NCBI GenBank assembly: GCA_031266495.1
Contig: JAISAX010000822.1
Coordinates: forward strand, 1-13,042
Source of the DNA: Opitutaceae bacterium
GTDB taxonomy: Bacteria; Verrucomicrobiota; Verrucomicrobiae; Opitutales; Opitutaceae
Length of the DNA stretch: 13,042 nucleotides
Direction: 5' to 3'
Shown here: positions 6,012-12,121 of the stretch, piece after piece
How positions within the stretch are numbered: position 1 is the first letter of the stretch
How the letters are laid out: every line of letters starts with the position of its first letter
Position numbers and translations under genes: made by a program
The notes under the pieces: generated by a model
Told to the model about the DNA's origin: nothing
Database searches by the model: none
Seen by the model: only the letters and a program-made list of their open reading frames with translations

Positions 6012-6023
6012 CCCCCCCCCCCC
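6012..6023. repeat. C12 homopolymer in the kinase gene leader
   Basis: Twelve C in a row lie 49 nt upstream of the kinase ATG at 6073, in DNA with no coding function. Tracts of this kind can change length by slippage; if it lies between promoter and start it could tune transcription or translation, but nothing here proves it. Confidence 0.75.
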
Positions 6024-6072
6024 GTTTCCCGCTCTCGCCATCCTCCGCGCCATCGCCATCATTGCCGACCGC

Positions 6073-8106
6073 ATGACCACCGCCCGCCGCCGCACCCTCT
6101 GCTACTGGCTTCTCCTGCTCGTCCCCGCGCTCTGCGTGGCGGCAGGCGCCCTCTGGCTGGTGACACGCGAGCAGGCCCGCATCAACGAACGCACCCGCGC
6201 CACCCTCGACGCCCGCCGCGCCGCCATCGCCAGCCGCACGGCCCTCATCGCGGAAAACCTCGCGCTCCTTTTCACCGATGCGCAAACCGGCCTCGCCTCG
6301 CTCCTCGCCGAGGCCCCTGCCGATCCCGACGCCGGATATCTTGACCGCTGGCAACAGGGCGCTCCCTTGCTCCGCCTGGTTTTCCGGGCTTCGCCCGACG
6401 GCCGCATTCTCCACCCCGCCCCGGCCTCATCCGCCAGGGAGACCGCCGCCACCGCCCTCCAGGCATGGCTCGCGTCGTCTTCGACTTCGTCCCCCCGGGC
6501 CGCCGCCTCCAGGGGTTTTGTTGATCTTTCGGAATCCGCCTCTCCCTCTCCTGCCCCGACCGCGAGCCTGCTTTCGCTCGATCTCGCTAACGAGAAAACC
6601 ACCGCTCCGGCCCGGGAGACCGACCAGCGGCTCAGCGAACAGGTTTACGCCAATGTCGCCCAGGTGCAGCGCGCCCGCAGTGTCCTGCTTACCGAAGCGA
6701 ACAGCCAGCTCGCCTCCGACGCCACCTCCGCCGAAGTGAATACCGGGGCTGCCTCCCTCCGCTTCGACGAAACCCCTTCCCTCGCCGCCTCGGCCTCCCT
6801 CTCTCCGGCCAATACCGCCGCCCCCGCCAAACCGCCCTCGTCCGCCCTCGCCTCCGGCACTTTGACTTCGGAAAAACCGGCCGCCCGCCTCGACCGTCAG
6901 ACCGCCGGCCTCCGCCGCTCATCCCCTTCCTCTCCCGCGCCTGCCGGGCCCCCGGTTCGCGCCACGCCCGCCGCTCCCGCCGCCCTTCCCGCGTATCCCG
7001 TCACATGGACTTTCCACAACGCTTCCGATGGCCTTCACCTCTACGCCTGGCGCCCGCTCCCCGTCGGCGGCTGGCTGGGCCTCGAAGTCGATCTCGTCCA
7101 GCTTGCCGCCCGCCTCGGCGACGCCCTGCCCGCCGAACTTTCCGCCGACGAGGCTTACCGGCTTCACGCGACCGATGCCGCCCCGGCCCGCCACTACGCC
7201 GGCGCCGCTTCGGCCACGCAACCCGTCGCCACCGCCTCGATCGCCTCAAAACTTCTTCCCGGCTGGAGCGTGGCCGGCCTCGTCGCCCTGCCCGCCAACG
7301 GCAGCCTTTCTCCCGGCTCCGGCTTTCTCACTCTCGGCGGTCTCCTCGTCGCCATCTTCCTCGCCGCCATCCTCTCCGGCGGCGGCCTGCTCGCCCGCGA
7401 GGCCCGCCTCCGCGCCGCCGAGGCCACGCAAAAAACCTCTTTCGTCGCCAACGTCTCCCATGAACTCAAAACCCCGCTCACCACCATCCGCCTCTACGCC
7501 GAACTCCTCGAACAAGGCCGTGTCTGCGACGACGCCCGCCGCGCCGATTACCTCCGCACCATCGGACGCGAGACGCAGCGCCTCGCCCGCCTCGTCAACA
7601 ACGTCCTCGATTTCAGCCGCCTCGAACAAGGACGCAAAAGCTGGCGACTCGCGCCGCTCGATCTCACCGCAGCCGTCGCCGCGCTCCTCGACGCGCACGC
7701 CCTCCGGCTCGCCGACGCCGGACTCACCCTCCACCGCATCCTTCCGGCCGCGCCGCTCACCATCACCACCGATCGCGACGCCCTCGAACAGATCCTGCTC
7801 AACCTCCTCGACAACGCCTGCAAGTACGCCGCCGGCGGCGGCGAGATCACGGTCGATCTCACCGCGGTCACCGATGGCATCGAACTCCGCGTCCATGATC
7901 GCGGCCCTGGCATCCCGCCCGCGCACCGCGCCCGCATTTTCGAAAAATTCCACCGCGTGGACGACACTCTCACTGCCGCGCAGGCCGGCGCCGGCCTCGG
8001 CCTCAGCATCGCGCAACAACTCGCCCGCGGCCTCGGCGGCGACCTCCGCCACAAAGACCGCCCCGGCGGCGGCGCCACGTTTACGCTGACGCTGCGCGCC
8101 AGCTAA
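6073..8106 (+). CDS. Two-component sensor histidine kinase with large periplasmic-type sensor region
   Basis: This is a membrane sensor that autophosphorylates on a histidine and passes phosphate to a response regulator, presumably the next gene. The product is 677 residues from ATG 6073 (MTTARRRTLCYW). TM1 spans about 11-31 (LLLLVPALCVAAGALWLV) and TM2 about 418-440 (LTLGGLLVAIFLAAIL). Between them lie about 385 residues rich in Ala, Ser, Pro and Thr, with no sensor domain that I recognise. The kinase core is complete: FVANVSHELKTPL with phospho-acceptor H463, N-box LLNLLDNACKYA (N577, N581), G1 HDRGPGIP (D609), F-box IFEKFHRVD and G2 AGAGLGLSIA (G639, G641, G643). TM2 is separated from the H-box by only about 20 residues, so no HAMP domain fits. 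The frame is open 45 codons further upstream, but those codons translate the REP repeat and the poly-C tract. No Shine-Dalgarno is seen. Confidence 0.93.
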   Translation: MTTARRRTLCYWLLLLVPALCVAAGALWLVTREQARINERTRATLDARRAAIASRTALIAENLALLFTDAQTGLASLLAEAPADPDAGYLDRWQQGAPLLRLVFRASPDGRILHPAPASSARETAATALQAWLASSSTSSPRAAASRGFVDLSESASPSPAPTASLLSLDLANEKTTAPARETDQRLSEQVYANVAQVQRARSVLLTEANSQLASDATSAEVNTGAASLRFDETPSLAASASLSPANTAAPAKPPSSALASGTLTSEKPAARLDRQTAGLRRSSPSSPAPAGPPVRATPAAPAALPAYPVTWTFHNASDGLHLYAWRPLPVGGWLGLEVDLVQLAARLGDALPAELSADEAYRLHATDAAPARHYAGAASATQPVATASIASKLLPGWSVAGLVALPANGSLSPGSGFLTLGGLLVAIFLAAILSGGGLLAREARLRAAEATQKTSFVANVSHELKTPLTTIRLYAELLEQGRVCDDARRADYLRTIGRETQRLARLVNNVLDFSRLEQGRKSWRLAPLDLTAAVAALLDAHALRLADAGLTLHRILPAAPLTITTDRDALEQILLNLLDNACKYAAGGGEITVDLTAVTDGIELRVHDRGPGIPPAHRARIFEKFHRVDDTLTAAQAGAGLGLSIAQQLARGLGGDLRHKDRPGGGATFTLTLRAS

Positions 8107-8210
8107 TGAAGAATGCAGAATCCCCCCTCATCCCCTGCTCATTCTGCAATTCCAGCCCCTCCCCCCCCCCCCTCCCATTCTTCATTCTCCATTCTGCATT
8201 CTTCATTAGC
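8102..8210. repeat. 20-bp perfect inverted repeat around a C12 tract between kinase and regulator genes
   Basis: Arms 8102-8121 and 8191-8210 are perfect reverse complements (GCTAATGAAGAATGCAGAAT). The left arm includes the kinase stop TAA (8104-8106); the right arm ends 8 nt before the regulator ATG. Inside are a C12 tract (8161-8172) and a third word, ATTCTGCA (8141-8148), able to pair with 8114-8121 instead, so two exclusive RNA folds are possible. The arms consist of GAATGNA heptads. It could be a MITE-like insertion or an intercistronic expression control; the sequence does not decide. Confidence 0.85.
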
Positions 8211-8218
8211 AAAGCGCC

Positions 8219-8941
8219 ATGATCGCCCGCATCCTCATCGCCGAAGACGACCCCAACATCCGCCAGGGACTCGCCGCCACGCTCGAAAGCGAAGGCTACG
8301 ACGTCACCGCCGCCAGCGACGGCGCGCAAGCGCTCGTCCTGTATCCGCAGAAAAAATACGATCTCGTTGTCCTCGACATCATGATGCCCGGCGCCAGCGG
8401 CTACGATGTATGCCGCGAACTCCGTGCCCGCGACGCCCGCGTCCCCGTTCTATTCCTCACCGCCAAGGGCGAAGAGATCGACAAGGTTTCCGCGCTCAAG
8501 CTCGGCGCCGACGACTACGTAACAAAACCCTTCGGAGTCCACGAACTCCTTGCCCGCGTCGAGGCCCTCCTCCGTCGCGCCCGGCTTGCCGCCGCCGGCG
8601 CTCCGGGCAACGTCCGCATCCCCGCCTCCGGACTCCCGCCCGTTTTCACGCTCGGCGAAGCCCGCATCGACCGTAACCGGCTCACTGCCACGCTACCCGA
8701 CCACGAACCGTCCGCACTCACCGCTCGCGAACTCAAGCTCGCCGAGGTGTTCGCCGCGCATCCCGGCGCGGTCCTCACGCGCGATGCCCTCCTCAACGCC
8801 GTGTGGGGCGTCTCGTATTTCGGCACCACCCGCACCCTCGACCAGCACGTCGCCCAGCTACGCAAGAAAATCGAACAAAAACCCGACACCCCGCGCACCC
8901 TCGTCACCGTCCACGGCATCGGTTACCGCCACGACCCATAA
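8219..8941 (+). CDS. OmpR/PhoB-family response regulator
   Basis: This is a DNA-binding transcription factor switched by aspartate phosphorylation, 240 residues, usual for the family. The receiver domain (about 3-118) has the acidic pocket E9/D10/D11 in LIAEDDPNIRQGL, phospho-acceptor D53 in VVLDIMMPGASGYDV, T81 in FLTAKGEE and K103 in YVTKPF. The winged-helix effector domain (about 142-237) has FTLGEARIDR, LTARELKLAEVFAAHPGAVLTRDALL, the recognition-helix stretch RTLDQHVAQLRKKIEQ and the wing TVHGIGYRHDP. It lies 112 nt downstream of the kinase on the same strand, so they are almost certainly partners, though the kinase-first order and the strong hairpin between them are less common. Its targets cannot be told from this window. 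ATG 8219 is the natural start (MIARILIAEDD); no Shine-Dalgarno is evident. Confidence 0.96.
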   Translation: MIARILIAEDDPNIRQGLAATLESEGYDVTAASDGAQALVLYPQKKYDLVVLDIMMPGASGYDVCRELRARDARVPVLFLTAKGEEIDKVSALKLGADDYVTKPFGVHELLARVEALLRRARLAAAGAPGNVRIPASGLPPVFTLGEARIDRNRLTATLPDHEPSALTARELKLAEVFAAHPGAVLTRDALLNAVWGVSYFGTTRTLDQHVAQLRKKIEQKPDTPRTLVTVHGIGYRHDP

Positions 8942-8966
8942 CTGAAGTTACGCGGATCGACCGTAG

Positions 8967-9051
8967 GGGCATCGCTTGCGAAGCCCGGGCCAGCCGGACG
9001 AACTGGCGTATCTCCACAGACAAGTCCTCGCGGGCATCGCAAGCGAAGCCC
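8967..9051. repeat. Pair of 20-bp palindromes GGGCATCGCNNGCGAAGCCC
   Basis: The copies at 8967-8986 and 9032-9051 are identical except for the central two bases, TT in the first and AA in the second. Each folds as GGGC-A-TCGC / GCGA-A-GCCC around the two central bases. They lie in the 250-nt gap between the convergent regulator and PEP-CTERM genes, which holds no gene that I can see. They are REP-like, but a different family from the GGGC-TGGAT-GCCC palindromes. Confidence 0.7.
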
Positions 9052-9107
9052 CTGCCTTCGGCGTGCGTAACATCAGTGATTGTCAGTAAAAGCCCGTGCC
9101 ACTGCTT

Positions 9108-9134
9108 GACAGGCTTGATGCCTGTCCGGTTTTT
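9108..9134 (+). terminator. Possible intrinsic terminator after the two-component genes
   Basis: A perfect 7-bp stem GACAGGC / GCCTGTC with loop TTGAT (9108-9126) is followed by CGG and T5 (9130-9134). It is 167 nt past the regulator stop, the only hairpin with a T-run in this gap, and points the right way for the kinase-regulator unit. The loop and flanks also resemble the GGGC-TGGAT-GCCC repeats, so it may be a repeat copy that also serves as a terminator. Confidence 0.45.
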
Positions 9135-9191
9135 GAGATACGCCCTTGCCGCCCGCCTCGCAGGGAAAGGGAGGGGATTACAAGTGCGCTC

Positions 9192-10244
9192 CTATGAAGA
9201 CCAGGGGATGCCGCGACCCCGGCGTGCCCATATTCCAACTACAAGCGCCGCCAGTCCCGTCACTCCGGCCACCGTGCCCGGCTCGGGCACGGCCGCCAGG
9301 CGGAAAACAACACGAAAACCCAAGGTCATGTCCTCGCCCTCCTCGGGGTAAGGGTTTCGGTACGTGGAGGAGAAGAAGGTGTAGATGACGCTGTACGCAC
9401 CGCCACGTGCGGCTCGTTTAGCATCAGGAGAAGGGGTATCACTCCATTCATACAGGTTTCCCCCTTGCTGATACGTGCCGTAAAATGAATTCGCCCCGCT
9501 TACCATGTCATAATGGTCCACGTCCGCTATGTGCGTCTCTCCCGATGGCGTGTTGTCCGTTATCGCATAGTTTTCAGTGTTTTTGTAGTTCGTTGTCCCC
9601 TGGTTCACGCTGCCCGTCACCGGATACTCCCGATATGTGCCATCCCCGTTGTAATACGCCGCCTTGTACCACTCGTCCTCGCTTGCTATCGCGTAGCCTC
9701 CGTTGGCCCACGCCGTCGTGTCCCGGAGGATACTGCCTTCCACAGTCAGGTTGTAAACCCCCGTCTCCGTATTCCCGGTGCCCAGCCAGTTCACAAACCG
9801 GGCCGCATCATAAAAACTCACATAGTTCACCGGTTTTTGCCCCCACCCTTCCTTCACCGCGTAGGTGTACTCTCCCGATTCGCCGGAGCGCGTGATTCCT
9901 CCCCAGGCGGCACTCTCACTGTCACCCATTGCCGTATTGTAAAGCGAATACGTGTCCGTCGCCGCCACCGCGTTCAGAAAGGCCGCGTACTGCGTGTTCG
10001 TCACCATATACGTGCCGATGTAATAATCGTAGTTGACCGCCCCGTAGAGGTTGTTGGTGCGGGGGTCCGCCGCGTTGCCGGCATCGCCCACCGCCACCAT
10101 TGGCATGTCGATGATGCTCGATCCGGGCGTGGCGGCAATGGCCGTCGCGGCTCCCGCCGTTATCAGCAGCGTCGCCAGAAGCAGCGCGGTGTTTTGTGTG
10201 GTGTTGTGTGTATTCATTTTGTGTGTATTCATTTTTTGGTGCAT
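9192..10244 (-). CDS. Exported SUMF1/FGE-fold protein with PEP-CTERM sorting tail
   Basis: The product is predicted to be secreted and anchored or processed by an exosortase system. Its 350 residues begin with a signal peptide (core LLLATLLITAGAATAIA, about 21-37). A formylglycine-generating-enzyme-like domain follows (about 48-315): YYIGTYMVTNTQYAAFLN (75-91), KPVNYVSFYDAARFVNWLG, YAIASEDEWYKAAYY, GGNLYEWSDTPSP (261-273), RAARGGAYS and LGFRVV (308-313). The tail is VPEPG (319-323), a hydrophobic segment (about 324-340) and ARRGRG, the PEP-CTERM pattern. There is no cysteine in the whole protein, so it cannot have the copper/cysteine chemistry of true formylglycine enzymes; a binding or structural role is more likely (inference). 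ATG 10244 is preferred because GTGAGG lies 8 nt before it; ATGs at 10232 and 10217 arise from a 15-bp duplication. GC looks lower than in the neighbours. No exosortase is in this window. Confidence 0.9.
   Translation of the reverse strand: MHQKMNTHKMNTHNTTQNTALLLATLLITAGAATAIAATPGSSIIDMPMVAVGDAGNAADPRTNNLYGAVNYDYYIGTYMVTNTQYAAFLNAVAATDTYSLYNTAMGDSESAAWGGITRSGESGEYTYAVKEGWGQKPVNYVSFYDAARFVNWLGTGNTETGVYNLTVEGSILRDTTAWANGGYAIASEDEWYKAAYYNGDGTYREYPVTGSVNQGTTNYKNTENYAITDNTPSGETHIADVDHYDMVSGANSFYGTYQQGGNLYEWSDTPSPDAKRAARGGAYSVIYTFFSSTYRNPYPEEGEDMTLGFRVVFRLAAVPEPGTVAGVTGLAALVVGIWARRGRGIPWSS
10206..10235. repeat. Exact 15-bp tandem duplication at the start of the PEP-CTERM gene
   Basis: GTGTGTATTCATTTT occurs twice head to tail (10206-10220, 10221-10235). 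On the coding strand this repeats AAAATGAATACACAC, giving MNTHKMNTH and two spare in-frame ATGs after the first ATG at 10244. It keeps the frame and lies in the n-region of the signal peptide. Confidence 0.85.
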
Positions 10245-10252
10245 TGGAAGCG

Positions 10253-10258
10253 CCTCAC
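10253..10258 (-). promoter_or_regulatory. Ribosome binding site deciding the PEP-CTERM protein start
   Basis: GTGAGG on the minus strand is 8 nt before ATG 10244, a good Shine-Dalgarno match and the clearest in the window. The other two in-frame ATGs have only A/C-rich duplicated sequence ahead of them. Confidence 0.6.
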
Positions 10259-10369
10259 CGGTGGCGGTGGCGCGAGATACCGATTCCTGCCGATGCCATC
10301 AACCGGAACAACGTCAAAGTACAATAGGCCGGCAATACGGGTAGGTTTACAGCAATGGGACCGATATCC

Positions 10370-10386
10370 GCGCCCCTTGCGGGCGC
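10370..10386. repeat. Short palindrome upstream of the PEP-CTERM gene
   Basis: A 6-bp stem GCGCCC / GGGCGC with loop CTTGC. It lies within the gap of about 410 nt (10245-10652) that otherwise holds a heptad repeat and the palindrome array; no gene is seen there. There is no T-run, so it is not called a terminator. Confidence 0.4.
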
Positions 10387-10394
10387 TAATGGAA

Positions 10395-10408
10395 GAATGC
10401 AGAATGCA
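10395..10408. repeat. GAATGCA heptad repeat, two units
   Basis: GAATGCA occurs twice in tandem, preceded by GAA and followed by GAGTT. The same heptad makes up the arms of the inverted repeat at 8102-8210, so one repeat family is present in two intergenic regions about 2.2 kb apart. Confidence 0.65.
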
Positions 10409-10420
10409 GAGTTATTCAGA

Positions 10421-10618
10421 GGGCGAGACGCCCGCGCCACGCCGGAACGGAGAGGCAATGCGCACGGGCAGGGATGCCCGTGCCACGTCGGAACGGTGGG
10501 GCAACGGTTGCGGGCGAGACGCCCGCGCCACTTCCCGGAACCGGGAGGCAACGCTCATGGGCTGGATGCCCATGCCACTCCGATCCGGCGGCTTCGCCGT
10601 CCACGGGCTGGATGCCCG
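10421..10618 (+). repeat. REP-like palindrome array, five units
   Basis: The palindromes are GGGCG-AGA-CGCCC (10421-10433), GCACGGGCA-GGGA-TGCCCGTGC (10462-10483), GCGGGCG-AGA-CGCCCGC (10510-10526), CATGGGC-TGGAT-GCCCATG (10556-10574) and CGGGC-TGGAT-GCCCG (10604-10618). The first four are separated by related spacers of the form CCACGCCGGAACGGAGAGGC. In the third unit the spacer can itself fold (TCCCGG-AA-CCGGGA, 10533-10546). Stem sequences differ but base-pairing is kept, as in REP/BIME-type elements. The array lies just past the stop of the TPR gene. Confidence 0.85.
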
Positions 10619-10652
10619 GACCTCGCTCCGGGGCCGCGGGGTTGTGTCCCGT

Positions 10653-12044
10653 TCAGCGGCTGGCGTAGTAGGCGTTGATCTTGTCGGCCACGTCGCGGAA
10701 TCCGATGTCTTCGCTGTAGATTTGCTTGAACTCGTTGATCGCGTCTTCGGTGCGGCTCATCAATTCGTAACATTCGGCGAGCTGATAGATCACGTCCTTC
10801 TTGAGGTCGTCCATGATGCCGAGTTCGCTTTTTGCGGTCTGGAACTGGGCAATGGCGAGATCGTACATGCGGCGGGCCTTGAAACTTTTGCCCATGCCCG
10901 CCAGCGCGTGGATGCGCACTTTCGGGTTTTTTTGCGCCTGCTGGTAGTTGGCGATGGCGTTTTCGTACTCGCCGGCGTCGTAGTACAGGTTGGCGAGGGT
11001 GAAGCGGGCTCCGTAGTCGTTGGGGTAGCGTTCGCAGTAGTCCTTGGCTTCGGCGAGGCGGTAGCGGGAGAGTTCGGTTTTCGCTTTTTCGAGGGCGTCG
11101 GCGGCGGAAGCGTCGCCGGGGTTGGCGGCTAGTGTTTTTTCCGCAGCGGTGACTTCTTCCTCAAGGAGTTCGGTCCGAAGCTCGGCTTCGAGCTTCTCGA
11201 AGCCGGAATCGGAGGCGGCGCTCGGCAACTGGCGGGCTTTGCGCACCCATTCGAGCGCGGTGGTCGGGTCTTCGAGGCGTCGATAGCCGTCGATTATGCT
11301 GCGCAGGTGATTGAGGTTTTCCGGCTGCTCGGCGTGGCGTTGTTTGGCTTCTTCGATGAGGCGTTCGGTCATCTCGGCCGAGGTGACGACTTTGGCGGCT
11401 TGTTCGAGCGATACGGCTTGTTTTTCGTCGCGCAGTTTTTCGCGGAAGGAGGCTTTGGCTTCCCAGTGGCCTTTGTTCATCGTCTGGGCGACGGAGGCGC
11501 GGCGCATGAGGGCGAGCGCTTCGCCGTCCTGGGGTTTGTGGCGGAGGAGTTCGTCGGCGACCTGGAGGGCTTCTTTGGGTTTTTTGGCTTCCAGCAGTTT
11601 TTCGGCGTAGGTGACGAGCGTCTTGTGATCGGCGGGTTGCAGGTCGCGTATGCATTCCCAGGCAAATGCGGCGGTTTCGACCAGGCCGAGGGTGGTGGCG
11701 GCGTCGGACTGTTGCTTGAGGGCGGTGGTGTTCGTCGGGTCGGCGATCAGCATCCGTTCGGTGTTTTCAAGCATTTTTGCAGGGTCTTTCTTGCTCCCGA
11801 AAAGGGAGCCGATCGAGGTCATCGAGCCGAGCATCTTGGCGAGAATCTTGTTCCTGGATTCGAGCCGTTTGATCAGGGCGACGCGCTGGAGGCGGCGGAC
11901 CGGAAGGCAGCCGGGCTCGGCTTTCAGCACCTGGGAGGCGAGTTCGACGACGTAGTCGAAGTTGCCGCGCTGGAGTGCGATTTGTGCGTTTTCGACCTGC
12001 TTTTGCTGGCGTTGGTCAAGTGAGGAAACCGGGATTTCTTGCAT
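10653..12044 (-). CDS. Tetratricopeptide repeat protein of unknown function
   Basis: The product has 463 residues, no signal peptide and no membrane segment, so it is probably cytoplasmic. TPR-type helix pairs are visible: EKLLEAKKPKEALQVADELL (148-167), ARFTLANLYYDAGEYENAIA (346-365), AGMGKSFKARRMYDLAIAQF (382-401) and YQLAECYELMSRTEDAINEF (420-439). The middle (about 195-330) is charged and helical, possibly coiled (EAELRTELLEEEVTAAEKTL). TPRs bind partner proteins, but the partner is not shown here. The start is ATG 12044 (MQEIPVSSLDQRQQKQ); a TTG 45 nt upstream would add MTPCNDADSLPPLPP, which is less likely. Directly before the ATG the coding strand is CCCCCCCTTCCCCCC, so no Shine-Dalgarno exists. 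It lies 77 nt downstream of glmM on the same strand and could share its transcript. Confidence 0.85.
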   Translation of the reverse strand: MQEIPVSSLDQRQQKQVENAQIALQRGNFDYVVELASQVLKAEPGCLPVRRLQRVALIKRLESRNKILAKMLGSMTSIGSLFGSKKDPAKMLENTERMLIADPTNTTALKQQSDAATTLGLVETAAFAWECIRDLQPADHKTLVTYAEKLLEAKKPKEALQVADELLRHKPQDGEALALMRRASVAQTMNKGHWEAKASFREKLRDEKQAVSLEQAAKVVTSAEMTERLIEEAKQRHAEQPENLNHLRSIIDGYRRLEDPTTALEWVRKARQLPSAASDSGFEKLEAELRTELLEEEVTAAEKTLAANPGDASAADALEKAKTELSRYRLAEAKDYCERYPNDYGARFTLANLYYDAGEYENAIANYQQAQKNPKVRIHALAGMGKSFKARRMYDLAIAQFQTAKSELGIMDDLKKDVIYQLAECYELMSRTEDAINEFKQIYSEDIGFRDVADKINAYYASR

Positions 12045-12121
12045 GGGGGGAAGGGGGGGCAGGGAATCGGCATCGTTGCACGGGGTCAATCCCGTTCGTG
12101 AATTGTTGCGCGCCCTGGTCG

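Noticed and set aside
5938..6072. 45 extra N-terminal residues for the histidine kinase
   Set aside because: They translate the palindromic repeat (RGTGFQPV) and the C12 tract; ATG 6073 directly precedes the TM1 segment.
9192..10244. Functional formylglycine-generating enzyme or sulfatase-maturation factor
   Set aside because: The protein contains no cysteine and carries a PEP-CTERM tail; no sulfatase gene is nearby.
10281..10330. Sigma-70-like promoter for the PEP-CTERM gene (TTGACG on the minus strand)
   Set aside because: No matching -10 box at 16-18 bp spacing; too weak to annotate.
10421..10618. CRISPR array
   Set aside because: Units are palindromes with variable stems and related spacers, not identical repeats with unique spacers; no cas gene is present.
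9513..11132. 539-residue plus-strand open frame
   Set aside because: It is antisense to the PEP-CTERM and TPR genes and runs through the repeat array; it has no recognisable domain.
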